The position numbers were made by a program, and so were the translations under genes. Shown here in pieces: positions 13,037-25,400 of a DNA stretch of 64,000 bases (position 1 is the first letter of the stretch; each line of letters begins with the position of its first letter). The stretch lies in assembly GCA_000711775.1 (NCBI GenBank), contig ARYC01019093.1, positions 1 through 64,000 on the forward strand. Direction: 5' to 3'. The notes beneath the pieces are model-generated. The model saw only the letters and a list, made by a program, of their open reading frames with translations, was not told where the DNA came from and ran no database searches. The stretch is from Oxytricha trifallax. Taxonomy: Eukaryota > Ciliophora > Spirotrichea > Sporadotrichida > Oxytrichidae.

Positions 13037-14721
13037 TCATTAATACTATAATTTGAAGTTTACTTAATTGAACAGCTCATTAATGCTTGTGCCGTTTCGA
13101 GCACTTACTTCAATATATCTGAATTTTTATTTAAGTTTTTGCATTTCTATTTAGATTTATTCTCTTCTAAGCTGTGCTAAAATATCATGGTCTTTGAAGA
13201 CTAGGTCGTCAAACTTTTTTAAGAAATGTTAAAAAATGGATTAAAATATTTCTTAAATATAAATTTGGATTTAATGTAGAGTAAACTTTTAACTCGTAGT
13301 CATACTAAAGTCTTCATCTTTATTATTTACAATTTGAAACTTTTTAACGATCGAATTTTCATTCTTAAGATATTATGATATTTTGTAGAAATTATATAAG
13401 AATTGAATTGTTCTATTATTCTTAATAAATTAATATAAAATAGTACAATAATCAGAATTACTTTGCATATTATTAACTAATTTTATTTTAGAAACCCTAG
13501 CACTTTGATCTTTAGTTTAAGTGTCTTATATTAAGTCTAGTTTATTTCCTACTACCCACAAATGAAGGTCGCTAGGTCCATAAGTTTGGACCATATTTAC
13601 CCAATCTCGAAGACTCTCGCAGTCTAGAGTTTCTTCAGATAAGTCAATTATTAATATTGCGGTTACTGAATCTCGGAAATATTTCTATAAATTTTAAATA
13701 CTTGACAAATAGCAATATAATTATTTAAAATACATGGGAGTGAGTGATCTAAATTTCTCTTAGCCAGTGGTATCCCAAATTTACAATTGCACTTCCTAAT
13801 AGTTTTAAACCTGCTACTTTTTCTACTTTTTTTACTTAGAATTGCTTATTTTGGTGTTCTTCAAACTCTTCTCTTTACACGCCTATTTCTTTTTAGAGCT
13901 TTTGGTTTGTGATTTTATTGACACGGAATTATGAAGACTAAGTTACTAGTTAAAATCAGAATTATTTGATAAGTGATTTGTAGGGGATTGTAGCTGTCTG
14001 GATGAGCAATCTGGGGACCTAGAGATTTCAAGATTTGATTATTGCAATGCTCTGAGATTAACTCAACTGTTATTTTAAATATAAGAATCTTAAATCCATG
14101 AAAAAGGGGTTTTGGGGTAAAATGTGGTTTTATAATAGCAGATTATTAATTACAGTTTAGAGAATTCTTCTGCATTTATGGTGTACTAGCAGTTGCAATA
14201 ATCTACATATATTATTAATCAGTGAGTGGAACAAAAACTTTCTTCGAATATTAACATGAACCAACAGTGGGTTGTGGGAGTTGTCACTTCAGGAATTAGT
14301 TATTACTTGGTACTTTTTATTGTTACTATGCTAAATTAATGTCATTTTATAGATTAGATTCATCATTCGTACTTAGGATCTTATGTTACTCTTAATTTAA
14401 CACATTTTAATCCAAATTATCCTAGTAGCAACATGTGAAATCCTATAGTTCATTCTTTTAATATGCCAAAACTTTATCTGACTCTTAAATTTATTTATTA
14501 GGGCTAACATTTCTAGTGTGAACTCATTTATCAATAATTTACTAAGGTGATTACTAATTCTAAAAATTTTAATCAAGTTAATGCACAAATTTCCAGATAA
14601 GGGAGGTTTTACCTACATTTGAGCTACCTACTATAATAATTTTAGAGGGGATTCTGGCAGGTATAATGTTAATATTTTAGTGAGAGATAGGGGGAGCTAA
14701 GAGAAAAGAATCGGTATTCAT
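13037..14721 (-). CDS. Rab-like small GTPase, interrupted germline gene
   Basis: All five GTPase motifs can be read on the minus strand in order. G1 is IIVGSSNVGKTSL (14635-14601). The switch-I segment is PTVGSCQYSKKV (about 14275-14240). G3 is QIWDTTGQEKFRSLTP (about 13790-13745). G4 is WVVGNKLDL (about 13560-13535). G5 is YIEVSARNGTS (about 13115-13090). This order and WDTTGQEKF mark a Rab-type vesicle-traffic GTPase. ATG is at 14721-14719 and TGA at 13039-13037. No C-terminal prenylation cysteines are visible in the last readable codons. Between switch I and G3 there is about 450 bp, partly less AT-rich than its surroundings, reading as a Lys/Ser/Gln-rich stretch (KSSKKKQACKEK). This could be a protein insertion or contain an IES. 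One IES is resolved at 13682-13732; the others are not. Confidence 0.75.
13682..13732 (-). other. IES in Rab-like gene, pointer AAATA
   Basis: AAATA repeats at 13677-13681 and 13728-13732. Removing 51 bp with one repeat joins the coding strand as MYFRDSV, matching the YYRDS segment typical after Rab switch II. Confidence 0.7.
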
Positions 14722-14946
14722 GTTTACGAATGATTTTGCTTCCATTAATTAATTAATCTATATAAAAATAAAAGAAAAGGTCAAATTAGCTAATTATACA
14801 TTATTGTATTGAATTTTAAATGATTATAGAAATGAATATTCAAATTGTGGAATCCAAATTTTGATAAATTTAATGATTAATTTATAAAATAATATAAAAA
14901 AATAACAAATACATAACTTTTATAACAAATCAAAACACAGAACAAA

Positions 14947-15429
14947 ATGCAAAAAGTAAAGTTGGTAACCCTTGAAGGCGAGATGATCGAAGTGGAGCAG
15001 GAAGTGATTTCCAAGAGCGTGCTGATCAAGGGAATGATTGACGACAGCGGAGTGGAAGAAGAGATTCCCCTGCCCAGTGTGAAGAAGAACATCCTGACCA
15101 AGATCATTGACTTCTGCTCCTACATCAGAGACAACGCACCTCCTGAAATCGAGAAGCCCCTCAGATCCAACAACCTGAACGACGTGACCACTCCCTGGTA
15201 TGCGGAGTTTGTGAATCTGGATCAGGAAATGCTGTTTGAAGTGATCTTGGCAGCCAACTACATGGACATCAAGGCTCTCCTGGAACTGGCTTGTGCTAAG
15301 GTGGCTAGCATGATCAAGAACAAAAGCATTCCAGAAATCAGAAAGTTCTTCAGCATTGAGAACGATTTCACACCTGAAGAAGAGGCTCAGATCATGGAGG
15401 AGAACAAGTGGGCAGAGGAGTCCTTCTGA
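14947..15429 (+). CDS. SKP1: SKP1, SCF ubiquitin-ligase adaptor (copy 1)
   Basis: A 160-residue, uninterrupted protein of normal SKP1 length. The N-terminal BTB/POZ-like fold covers about residues 1-65 (VKLVTLEGE at the start, LIKGMIDD in the middle). The C-terminal F-box-binding part has NLDQEMLFEVILAANYMDIK and ends IMEENKWAEESF. SKP1 bridges cullin-1 to F-box proteins in SCF ligases. Base composition is far less AT-rich than the flanks, the codons look optimised, and no TAA/TAG glutamine codons are used, consistent with high expression. No IES interrupts the coding sequence. An identical copy lies at 16206-16688, tail to tail. Confidence 0.95.
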   Translation: MQKVKLVTLEGEMIEVEQEVISKSVLIKGMIDDSGVEEEIPLPSVKKNILTKIIDFCSYIRDNAPPEIEKPLRSNNLNDVTTPWYAEFVNLDQEMLFEVILAANYMDIKALLELACAKVASMIKNKSIPEIRKFFSIENDFTPEEEAQIMEENKWAEESF

Positions 15430-16205
15430 CTATTAATCATTAATTTCCTAACTATTTTATTTAAGATACTTTTCTTGCAATTATTAGATTTAATTTTGAT
15501 ATTTATAACTTTATTGGTTTTATTTAGAGGTTTTACAGTTTATATTTCTAATTTATTGATTTTATATCATTGATTAATTTTGTTAAACTACAAAATATTG
15601 CTCATGAATAATTGTTATTATAATACATTCTAATTTATTTTAGGTATTATATTCATAAAATTATACTTTTCTTACATTGTATTTTTTATTATTTTGCTAA
15701 TTATTTATATTAAGGATACTTTATTTATATCTAAATTTGATTTTTCATCTTAAATTTATCTCTAATTTATTTTTTTGTAATTATAAAACAAATATTAAAA
15801 TTTAATTTTAGAAATAACATTAAATTTTTTAGTTGAGTAACAACCGATTTTATAATAATGTAAATTAAAAATTTTATAATCTACAAAATTAATAATATAC
15901 TATGTATAATAACGAAAAGTAAATATAAGAAATGCGCTCATTAAAATATTTTATTTTTTGTTATTAATTCTGAATTTTTTTATAGAACTATATACATATG
16001 ACACTTTTAAAAAATATATCTTTACTATGTAAATTAATATTTTGTAGTTTAACAAAATTAATCAATGATATAAAATCAATAAATTAGAAATATAAACTGT
16101 AAAACCTCTAAATAAAACCAATAAAGTTATAAATATCAAAATTAAATCTAATAATTGCAAGAAAAGTATCTTAAATAAAATAGTTAGGAAATTAATGATT
16201 AATAG

Positions 16206-16688
16206 TCAGAAGGACTCCTCTGCCCACTTGTTCTCCTCCATGATCTGAGCCTCTTCTTCAGGTGTGAAATCGTTCTCAATGCTGAAGAACTTTCTGATTT
16301 CTGGAATGCTTTTGTTCTTGATCATGCTAGCCACCTTAGCACAAGCCAGTTCCAGGAGAGCCTTGATGTCCATGTAGTTGGCTGCCAAGATCACTTCAAA
16401 CAGCATTTCCTGATCCAGATTCACAAACTCCGCATACCAGGGAGTGGTCACGTCGTTCAGGTTGTTGGATCTGAGGGGCTTCTCGATTTCAGGAGGTGCG
16501 TTGTCTCTGATGTAGGAGCAGAAGTCAATGATCTTGGTCAGGATGTTCTTCTTCACACTGGGCAGGGGAATCTCTTCTTCCACTCCGCTGTCGTCAATCA
16601 TTCCCTTGATCAGCACGCTCTTGGAAATCACTTCCTGCTCCACTTCGATCATCTCGCCTTCAAGGGTTACCAACTTTACTTTTTGCAT
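16206..16688 (-). CDS. SKP1: SKP1, SCF ubiquitin-ligase adaptor (copy 2)
   Basis: This encodes the same 160 residues as copy 1 and forms the other arm of the palindrome. Its 5' flank beyond 16700 is different from copy 1 (GT-rich, then AT-rich), so the two copies would have different promoters unless the shared 12 bp suffices. It may be the ancestral or the derived copy; the sequence alone does not say. Confidence 0.95.
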   Translation of the reverse strand: MQKVKLVTLEGEMIEVEQEVISKSVLIKGMIDDSGVEEEIPLPSVKKNILTKIIDFCSYIRDNAPPEIEKPLRSNNLNDVTTPWYAEFVNLDQEMLFEVILAANYMDIKALLELACAKVASMIKNKSIPEIRKFFSIENDFTPEEEAQIMEENKWAEESF

Positions 16689-16940
16689 TTTGTTCTGTGT
16701 GTGTGTTTAGGTTTTAGTTTTTGGTTTTAGACTGTTTTAGTAAACTTATTTTTATAATAAAAAGCTCTTTTTTTATTGTCTTTAATTTTACCACAATTTA
16801 AATAATCAAATGAAAGCTTTGAATTTTATTCAATATTTTTATAGTTTAACTTTGTGTTAATATTATTTTAATTATTACTTTATAACTCTTATAATTATAT
16901 AATAATTTATTCATTTGTGTATTCATTTATTCTTTATTGC

Positions 16941-19900
16941 TCATCTTCTCTTCTTCTTTCCCTTCTTCTTCTTTTTAGGCTTTGCGAATGGATTTACAAA
17001 CAAGAATTCCTCAATCTTTGGGTAATGTCTGTCCTCATCTCTATCATGCTCTTCTGGGAGGACTATAGCCTTGTGTAAAATGTCAGCACTCACGTTTAGA
17101 TTGTTACGTGCTAAGTGATGCTTCAAGTCTTCAACTTCTTGCATTTGTTCTGTTCTGAAGTCGTAATTATCATAATATTTAATGGAAACCAATTGTAAGT
17201 TAATAATGTACAAATCATAAGAGAATATAATGAGAAATCAACCTAAGGGAAATATAAATTAATTTATCTGTAATTTTCGGCTCTAAATGGTTTCTAGAGT
17301 TAAGTCAGTATTCTAATATCGTTTCTCGTTGGAATCTTAGGTTTAGGGGCTTCTTCATCAGGTTCATTTTTACCTTTTTTCTTTGGTGAAGCAGACTGAG
17401 CAGGTTTCTTTTTCCCTCCACCTCCGCCAGGATTCTTAATCTTTAACTTCTCAGCTTCTTACAGTGCAGCTTACATTCTCTTTTGATTTTCCATGTTGAT
17501 TTTGGGGTTAAACAAGCCTTTTGTAGTAGTGATAGAGAACTGCCTGTAATTATCCTCAGGCTTTATGTTTGCATAGTCGATTTAAGAAGCATTATTCTAA
17601 TTGCAAGGCCTACTGAAAATAGAGAGTGTTAATACTTCATTCCCAGCCCTCATTGGATTGTCAATTTGATCTTCTTGATTTTATTGATTTTAACCGCCAT
17701 TGATCAAACTGTTGTGCTACCACCTGATTTGATCTATTCTTCGACGAGTTGTCTCACGTTGTATCTCAGCTTGAACATAAGACTCATTCAATTTATTAGC
17801 GGCTTGCTTACTCATATTCCTATGTTGAAATGATTCACCGAGGTCCTACCCCAAGCCAGTCTTAGTCATCTCATGCTAGTAATCCTCAAAGCTTAGATCT
17901 ATGATTTTGTTGGCTTTACTAGGCTTCTGGGTGTAGTATCCGGTTGATGTCGATCTCTGAGGTTATGGAGGTTAGACCTTTTTAACATTGAATTTATAAT
18001 CATCGTCATTTCCATATGCTTTGTAGTTATTGTCTTCCTCTAAGTCTGAGCGGACTTCAAGCTCCTCAGTTTGTGAGTTTTCTTCACCACTGCTATTTCC
18101 ATATGAATATTTATTGTGTTTTCCAATTGTTAAAAGCTAAATGAATGTCATCAAATTCATAATATATGAATCTATATTATATGAACGCTTATTTTACTTG
18201 AGATTTTTCTGTTCTATCTAAGCTTATTTCTTAACTTAAGTATTTAGTTTGCTCTTTGATTCATCAGCAGTGTCTAATTCACTTTCACTACTGCTATCCT
18301 ATAGGAATTACTGCTCAGTCATTCCATAGATATATCAAATTAAAGTAGATAATATTATATAAATCCATAGTAGTATTTCTATTTGTCTTGAAGGGAAGAT
18401 GTTGGATCGTAGCTCTTCCCTCTGTTCTATTTCACATATGATGCTCCCAATCTCTCGAAATTACTGATTAATTCATAAAAATAGCTATTTTAATTATTTT
18501 AATAAGTATTTCTTTAACAATAAAACAGATCACTGACTAAACAATTAATAATTTAAATAAATTACTGGCATACTTGGCTCTTTCAAATACTTAAACAGCT
18601 CTCTACCCATTTATAGCCTTATTTTTACCCCACTACAGCCATGCCCGCTTTATGGTCTCATGATGCTTTGAATACTCCTTGTCTTTAGCATCCATTTATT
18701 AAAATCAATTTCCTGATATCAATTTTTATTGAGAATATTTGATGAAATAGTTACTTCTAATTAAAGATGTTTTTCAATGAAATAATATATAAATATTTAA
18801 TTTGCTCCAGCATTTCTCTGAGTTCATCTTCTTGATTGGGTGTTAAGTAAGATAAGGAGTTATCAGAGTGCATTCCACCAGTGCCTCCATCTCTAATCTA
18901 CTATGAATAGTATTGCCTGAACAATTTTATTACTAAATCTTTTATACAGAGTGCCAACTTAAAAATCAGTTAAGCCCATATTAAAAATTTAATCTTAGTA
19001 ATAGTTAAAGGATGAGGGCTGTTATTACAAAACTGAAACCGATTAATAAGAGGCTTTAATGGGTGAAAACGACTCCTCTTTCTTGACAATTTTATGCGTG
19101 GAGTACTAGTTCATGTCAGCCGCACTCTCAGTCCCACCCAGAATAGTGTTCCTAGACACTGTAAACTGCATGTTATTAGTGCTTTGCCTGGTTTTATCCA
19201 AAAACAGTGTTCTCTCAGATGTATCTCGCTTCCCTCCTAATGCCAGAGACTTATTGGACTCCATATTTGGGTGTCTGCCAGCATTTTACCCCTTTTTTAT
19301 TGGTGGGAAATAAGTCATAGATTGCTACTCCATAACTTTCTTTTTCATTTCTTTACGCTTTTGCATTTGCTCCTCACGCATTTTCTGGGCTGTGGCTGCT
19401 TCTTTGCTTTCTAAGGCATCACTTTTCGCATTAAACCCTAATATTAACTAGAGGATTCTATTTGCTTAAGTGAAAAATTGGAGAATATTTATATCATAAA
19501 CCAATGGTAGAGACGATTAAGCTGACTCATCTGTAAGGATTTGTCATCATTAACAATGACACAGCGCAATAATTTCTTCACACTATCGTACAGAGTCTTC
19601 TTTAAGTGCAAGTTATCTATTCTTACAGATGAGGGATCGATGTTGTATATTATCAATTAATTTAGAGCAATTAAAAAAATGTTAGAGGATTATAAAATTT
19701 TGTATTGCTCAAGTTTCTTATAGAAGTTAACTAGTTTACCTCTGAGCATGATGAAAACCGGGTTTTATTCCAAAACAGGGGAAACTAAATTACCCAATCT
19801 CAGATTCTCTAGTTCTTCACTTGACACGTGATATTCTTCACTCTCTTCATCATTTTAAAACAAGTAAAATAACTAAAATATTATCATAAAATACCCTACA

Positions 19901-20071
19901 ATTCCAATATATCGAAATAAAAGTGACATCATACTGTAGATTATTGTATAGAGCATCTGATTCCTTCAAAACTTAGTCAAAAATAGAATTATTTGCATTT
20001 TTTTGCACTTAATGCTATGGCAAATTAGCTCCGACTCCCTGCACACTGAGAGAGTTCTTGCTGCCAATCAT
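16941..20071 (-). CDS. unrecognised acidic/Lys-rich protein, multi-exon
   Basis: I do not recognise a family. Starting at ATG 20071 (MIGSKNSLSVQG), open segments with good codon content follow. These are near 20070-19925, 19860-19700 (DEESEEYHVSSEELENLRL), 19660-19500 (RIDNLHLKKTLYDSVKKLL), 19440-19020 (a KMREEQMQKRKEMKKK coil, then GGKRDTSERT), 18700-18580, 18475-18370, 18320-17700 (acidic SSSESELDTADES), 17690-17270 and a last exon with a KKKKKGKKKRR C-terminus and TGA at 16943-16941. The breaks between segments are short and AT-rich and mostly look like GT-AG introns. The charged, coiled character and head-to-head position with a dynein-docking gene would fit a cytoskeletal or ciliary role, but that is only a guess. 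Confidence 0.6.
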
Positions 20072-20275
20072 ATTTTAATTATATTTTATTATCAATTTAT
20101 TTGCATTTTAATTAAACCACCCTCAAATCACTCTACTATTTTATTATATTTTAATTCAAGGTTATTTATTGAAATTATATATACTCTTTACTTTTTTAAT
20201 CACAATGATAATAAATTTAATATATGTCTGGAGTAATTAAGATATAAATATAAATAAAATAGTTTTAATATAAAT
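20072..20275. promoter_or_regulatory. divergent intergenic region
   Basis: These 204 bp of AT-rich sequence separate two head-to-head genes starting at 20071 (minus) and 20276 (plus). They must hold both promoters if both genes are real. No specific motif is recognisable. Confidence 0.4.
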
Positions 20276-22181
20276 ATGAACGCTTCCAAGACACTTTCAT
20301 CCACTTCTAGACTGGGTGTTTCCATGTACGAGAGTGAGGCCCAGAGACTTCAGAGAGAGGCCGATAATTTCACTAAGAAATTTGAACATGAGAAAAAGTA
20401 AGTATTTAGATCTATGTTTTAAGTAATTTACCTACTATTGTATGAATAAACTTAGAATATAAAAAAGTATACAAATCTAGAGAATCTATAATTAAAATGA
20501 GTTTTTTGTATAAAATACATAATAGATAAGAATATTATCAAATTAAGTTTATAAAGTTATGAGCTTTGCTTATTGAGATATGAATATAAGCAATTTTATT
20601 ATAACTGAATGTTTTGAACAAGCAACCTAATCCAATTTTTAGACGTCTTATGATCCTAGAGGACCAATTAAAGCAGGCCAATGAAGAGCTTAATGAAAAG
20701 AAGGAAAATATTAAGCAGATCAGACCTCCAACTGCTAAAATGCAAAAGGATGGATACTAAATTAAACTATTCGAGAATCAGTTAGAGAAATCCCTCGTTA
20801 AGTACAACGATTTGCAATTCAAAATTGTTGTATGTATTTAGCATAAGTGAGCTCTCATGATGCCATTTATTTTATCTCATAAAAATTAATATGCAAGCCA
20901 CTAATCGCAAGCTGAGATAGGAAATCGATGTGATGCGTAAAGAGCAAAGAAATCAAATCAGAGTGAATAAGACTCTCGTCAAGGACATCTCACTTACTGC
21001 TGATGATGCTAAAAAGTTAAACGTTACAACCTATCAAGGCCAGCGCATCTCAGAGGAGACTAATAACCAAATCCTCGCTTTGAAAGCCAAGCACGAAGCT
21101 GAAAAGTATAACTTCGAGAGAAAGATCAAGGACTTGCAAGATAAGTTGAAAGAGAAGGACGATAGTGAACTTGAGAGAACCAGAACCAAAGAGATGAGCG
21201 GAACCAAGAAGCTCGTGACTCAGCAAACTGAATTCTCAAACCCAGCTGCTCTTTTGAAACTTAGACTCCAAAAATGGACAACTAACAATAAAGAGAAGAA
21301 AAACCTTATGGATATGTACATTCGTAACGTTAAGATCATCGAAGATGCCTTTGATCAAATTAAAGAGGCCACTGGAATCTCTTCTACAGAGGAAATCGTT
21401 ACAACCTTTATTAAGGCTGAGGAGCAAAACTATTCACTTTATAACTACGTTAACATGCTGAACAGCGAAATTGATATGATTGAGGAACAAAACAAGAACA
21501 TTGAATCTGAGATTAGACGCCATGAAGAACTAGGAGAGATGACTGAGAAAGAAAAGCTTAACATGAGAAAGAACCTTAACAATGAAATCGATGATATTAG
21601 GCAACAGACTAACATCAAGGAATCTCAGATCTAAGATATAGAGGGTCAAATGGGCACCATCAGAGATTACGTCAAGCAAATGGTTGACATGTTCAAGCAA
21701 TCACAATTCTTCCTCAGCGTTGCTTAAAACATGCAATACGATGAAGAGACTCAATTTAATGAGAACAATGTTACCTTGTATTTGGCTGAGCTTGAAGAGT
21801 ACATCTCATTGCTTATTACTTTCATGGCTTACAAGCAGGAGAATCCCGATGCTGCTATATCATCACTCTCACTCGAGAGAATGATCAATAAAGAGTTTGA
21901 CAAGGGTCCAATAAACGTAAGTGTATTGTTTTGTTTATATCACGTTTCTATAGATTGAGGCACCAAGCAGCAACGACGTAAATCTCATTGATGATGCCGA
22001 GACAGAGGACGATGTTATCACTAACGGAAAAGATCTCTACAAGAAATTCGAAGATTTAGTGCACAAAGATCATATCAGCATTGGAAGTCACAAGTAAGTT
22101 ACATTAATTTTACTAATATCTTATAGCAATTCAATCTCAAAAGGTGGCATCAGCATGTTAAAGAATTCCAGAATCGACTGA
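20276..22181 (+). CDS. outer dynein arm docking complex coiled-coil protein (ODAD1/CCDC63-like, DC2 type)
   Basis: A long coiled-coil protein of about 550-570 residues. It starts MNASKTLSSTSRLGVSMYES. After a GT-AG intron at 20398-20642 it continues RLMILEDQLKQ and, after another interruption near 20831-20893, runs as an uninterrupted coil. The segment EEQNYSLYNYVNMLNSEIDM with the following IEEQNKNIESEI is characteristic of the CCDC114/CCDC63/ODA1 family, which anchors outer dynein arms to axonemal doublets. Two further introns (GTAAGT...AG, about 21917-21954 and 22095-22127) precede the C-terminus KNSRID and TGA 22179-22181. TAA/TAG glutamines occur inside. Confidence 0.75.
20398..20642 (+). 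other. intron (possibly with an embedded IES)
   Basis: It begins GTAAGTATTT and ends CAATTTTTAG. Splicing joins codon AA|A and continues the coiled coil in frame. At 245 bp it is longer than most introns seen here, so it may contain an IES as well. Confidence 0.6.
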
Positions 22182-22428
22182 AAAATTGAAAGATAGCATT
22201 TATAAATTTAGATTGAAAAAGAGACATAGATTGAAGCAAGAGCATTAAATACAATCACATTAAAAGTTAATTATTTTATCTACTCTCTTTACTTATCGAT
22301 TGAATTTATATAGTCAATTGTTTCAAATAGAAATCCTTTTTTAGTTTTAGACCTAATTTAAAGGAATCAAATAAAGATTAAATTTTATTTGAAATAAAAT
22401 CTTTTTTATTATTCTCAATCACTCTAAA

Positions 22429-25400
22429 ATGAATGTAAGTTAATTTTCCGCATCATCAATCTCTGATCTTATTAGTAAAATTGTAATTTTTTGTATCTAT
22501 AGGCAACTTAAGTCTTAATGAGATGGTAGTATCAAAAGTACGATGAAGACTACGATAAGTATTTCCTGTTAATGTCTAAGAAATTCAGGAATATCTATCC
22601 CTATAGCATTTACGTTCTCAATAAGGTAAGTATTTATCTACTATTGAAGTTAATGACTTGATATTTACGATATATATCACACTTCATTTTACAATTCTAA
22701 ATTATAATGCTCTTTATTTCCCTATTACTCCTTTTATTAATGAATGTTTATTATAGAAAGCATTGATGATTTAGCATTTCTTCTTCAGATTGAAAGAAAA
22801 AAGACAAAGAAGTAAAACTTAGACTTATACCAAGCAAGCTTTCTCATTTTCATAAGTTGATTTAATGAAAAATGATCGTAATAAAGAGTTTGCATAAACT
22901 ACCAATTTATAATACAATGTGAGAACTGAAATTAAGAATTCTGGAAATACCAATAAGAATAATTGTAGTAGTAGCGTGTTTAAAAGAGCAGTTCAAGATA
23001 GTATTATCAATTTTATTATTATATAAATAAATTACTACTATAAAGAGTATTACGTCAGAAATTTCCGATTACAAATAATTTCTTATACCTTAATTTGTAT
23101 ATTTAAGATAAGAAATACCCTGCCACTGAATAAAAGAAATTGGGTCTTAATTCTTAAGATTAATAATTGAATGCAAGTTAAAAATACACTTTTAGCAATA
23201 TAAACAGAGTTGAGGAAACATTTTTGAGAAAACCTAAATAAAATAATAAATAAACTGATTAATAGTAAAGATCTTAATCCCCACTCACTAGCATGTATAA
23301 TTCTAGGGCTAAGACTCCCACACCATAGTAATAGAGAAATAAATCTTCAAAACATAAGAAAATTCCTGCATAGAACTAATTAGCTTAATTTTGGTTAATT
23401 TATTTAATCTTAAAGAATAAAATAGATTTCTTGTGCATGTTTTTAAAACCACAACTTTTCATAAATTAAATAAGTTTGAGTATTATTTATTTTCTCATAT
23501 TAAAATAAGCTTAATCTAATGAAAAATTAACCAATCTCTCTGGCTTAAACAACACTTTGAAATCCAACACAACCAAGAAGTAATAGCAACACCCTCAAAA
23601 CCTAAGCAGAAATAAAAATCAAAACTTCACTTCAGGCAAGAAGGAAATGAACCGCACTTAAGTAATTTAATCTAAAAACAATTAAAATAGTAAAAACTGG
23701 TAGAGGATTGAGAACGATGAAATCATGAAATACATAGATGATGCTTGGGTTAATCATAGAGATAAAAAGTATAAGTTGAAAAGTAAAAATGGGGAGGAGA
23801 CTAATTTCACAATTGACATAGAAAAATTGAAGTAATATAAGGGGGAGTAATTAAAGCGTAGAGAATCCATCATCTCCAAATCACCACTAGGATTACAGAG
23901 AAATGAAGGTAATAAGTCGTAAATGCTATAAACTTAGTCAAATAATATGTTTGATACGAGCAACCACTATACTTCTACTTAATCAAAAGGAGGCTTTAAA
24001 ACATTAGATAAAAGTGATTATCAATCGAGTTAGTTGGTCTATATTATAAATTAAGGTTAATTAGTTCTTAATTTGTTAGATTAATTCCTAAAAACAAAGT
24101 ATTGCCATTTTTATAATAAGAGTTTATATTTACCAACATTTTATGGGGTTTTAATTTTAATGAGTTAATCAAGATCAAAGAGCAGAAGTTAATAACGCAA
24201 ATTTAAGATCCAGCCTACAACTCTAAATCACTTCACTGGCAAGCCTAAAGATGATCAAAACCCCAAAAAGTACACTCCCACTCGTTCGAACACTTTATTC
24301 AAGAAAACCTTCACACAGCAGTAGAAAGAGCGCTTGAAAGATTAGAAGTTTATTGATCAGAACAATTTCGCAATGGAAAGCATCAAGTTTCATTAAATGG
24401 CAAAGAATGCCAGTCCTTCATAAATTTAAACACTCATAAGAAGGCAAAGTTTGTAGAAGTAATTGGAAAACCAAATTATTCATTTATTAGATAAGAATGA
24501 TGATACAAAGAACTCTAAGGATTTATTGCTATAAACCCAATCTCTTTTATCTAGAAGTTTGTCCCTAAAATATTCAAAATACTTTATCTTAAAATTGAGC
24601 AATTTTTTTATATTAAAGATATTAGTTTTAAGTTAGAGTCCTATGAATCTTGCAAGTCAGAAATCATTGAGAACTCCGTACTAATAAGAAAATTCAAGTA
24701 ATCATTAGAATATGGATGGTGAGAGGTAAAGTCTTAGACCTACCTAAAATTACAAATCAAATCTGCATTAAGTCGATGAGTTCAAGTCACTAAATCTTAA
24801 GAAAACAAGTCACACTAAACCAAATTGTATTTAAAGAGAATTTTCATTACATTTAACTCTTTGTGATAATTATTGTGATTAAATTATGTCACGGGCTAGA
24901 ACCTGAATTTTCCTTCCAAAAAGGTTCCTCTGAAGAGAGATCAGCTTCATTTGACAGAAAAAGTTCGTCTCCCCACATCCAGACAAGCTTCCAGAACTAC
25001 ATGAGAAATCAGTCTCCACAAAGAGATTAATCCAGAGATAATTCTTAAAAGTTTAATAGCAATAATCGGTTAGATAATTCATCTAGTAAAAATGATTATA
25101 CACCAGCCAAGCTTAGCTAACCTAATAATTAAGTAAGGAGAACTAGAGCTTAAAGGCTTAGAAATCCTGATATGTATGCCAAACATTCATGTCTACAAAA
25201 TAACCTATACAGATTAACTTACTTAAATATTTAATTTATAGTAATTTATATCTTGGAGGCACATCAGCGCAGAAAAGAGCTTCAGAAGTAATGGCAGATA
25301 TCAGTCCAAGAGTAAAAGAATTAAAAAGAGTCTCGAGAATGAATTCTAAAATGAACTCTTAAATCTATAAAATCTCCTTATACTCATTTGACAAATATTT

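Larger units (their letters stand above)
14935..16700. repeat. near-perfect palindrome, two 665-bp arms around a 436-bp spacer
   Basis: Arm 14935-15599 is the reverse complement of 16036-16700, with no indel (paired coordinates always sum to 31635) and no mismatch in the stretches I compared. Each arm holds a whole SKP1 gene plus about 12 bp of 5' flank and about 170 bp of 3' flank. The spacer 15600-16035 is AT-rich and holds no gene I can support. Upstream flanks of the two genes differ, so the duplication boundaries are sharp. Identity extends into the non-coding 3' flank, which suggests a recent duplication or ongoing gene conversion. Confidence 0.95.

Noticed and set aside
14106-14118. 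Interstitial telomere-like GGGGTTTTGGGGT
   Set aside because: Not called as a telomere or TBE end: no inner terminal repeat, no ATT duplication and no element beside it. Kept only as a side note in the Rab-like gene finding.
14877-15107. Minus-strand ORF opposite SKP1 copy 1 (and its mirror at 16528-16710)
   Set aside because: It is the antisense shadow of the codon-optimised SKP1 gene and repeats at the mirrored place only because of the palindrome.
21236-21427. Minus-strand ORF inside the dynein-docking gene
   Set aside because: Shadow of the coiled-coil coding strand, with no homology of its own.
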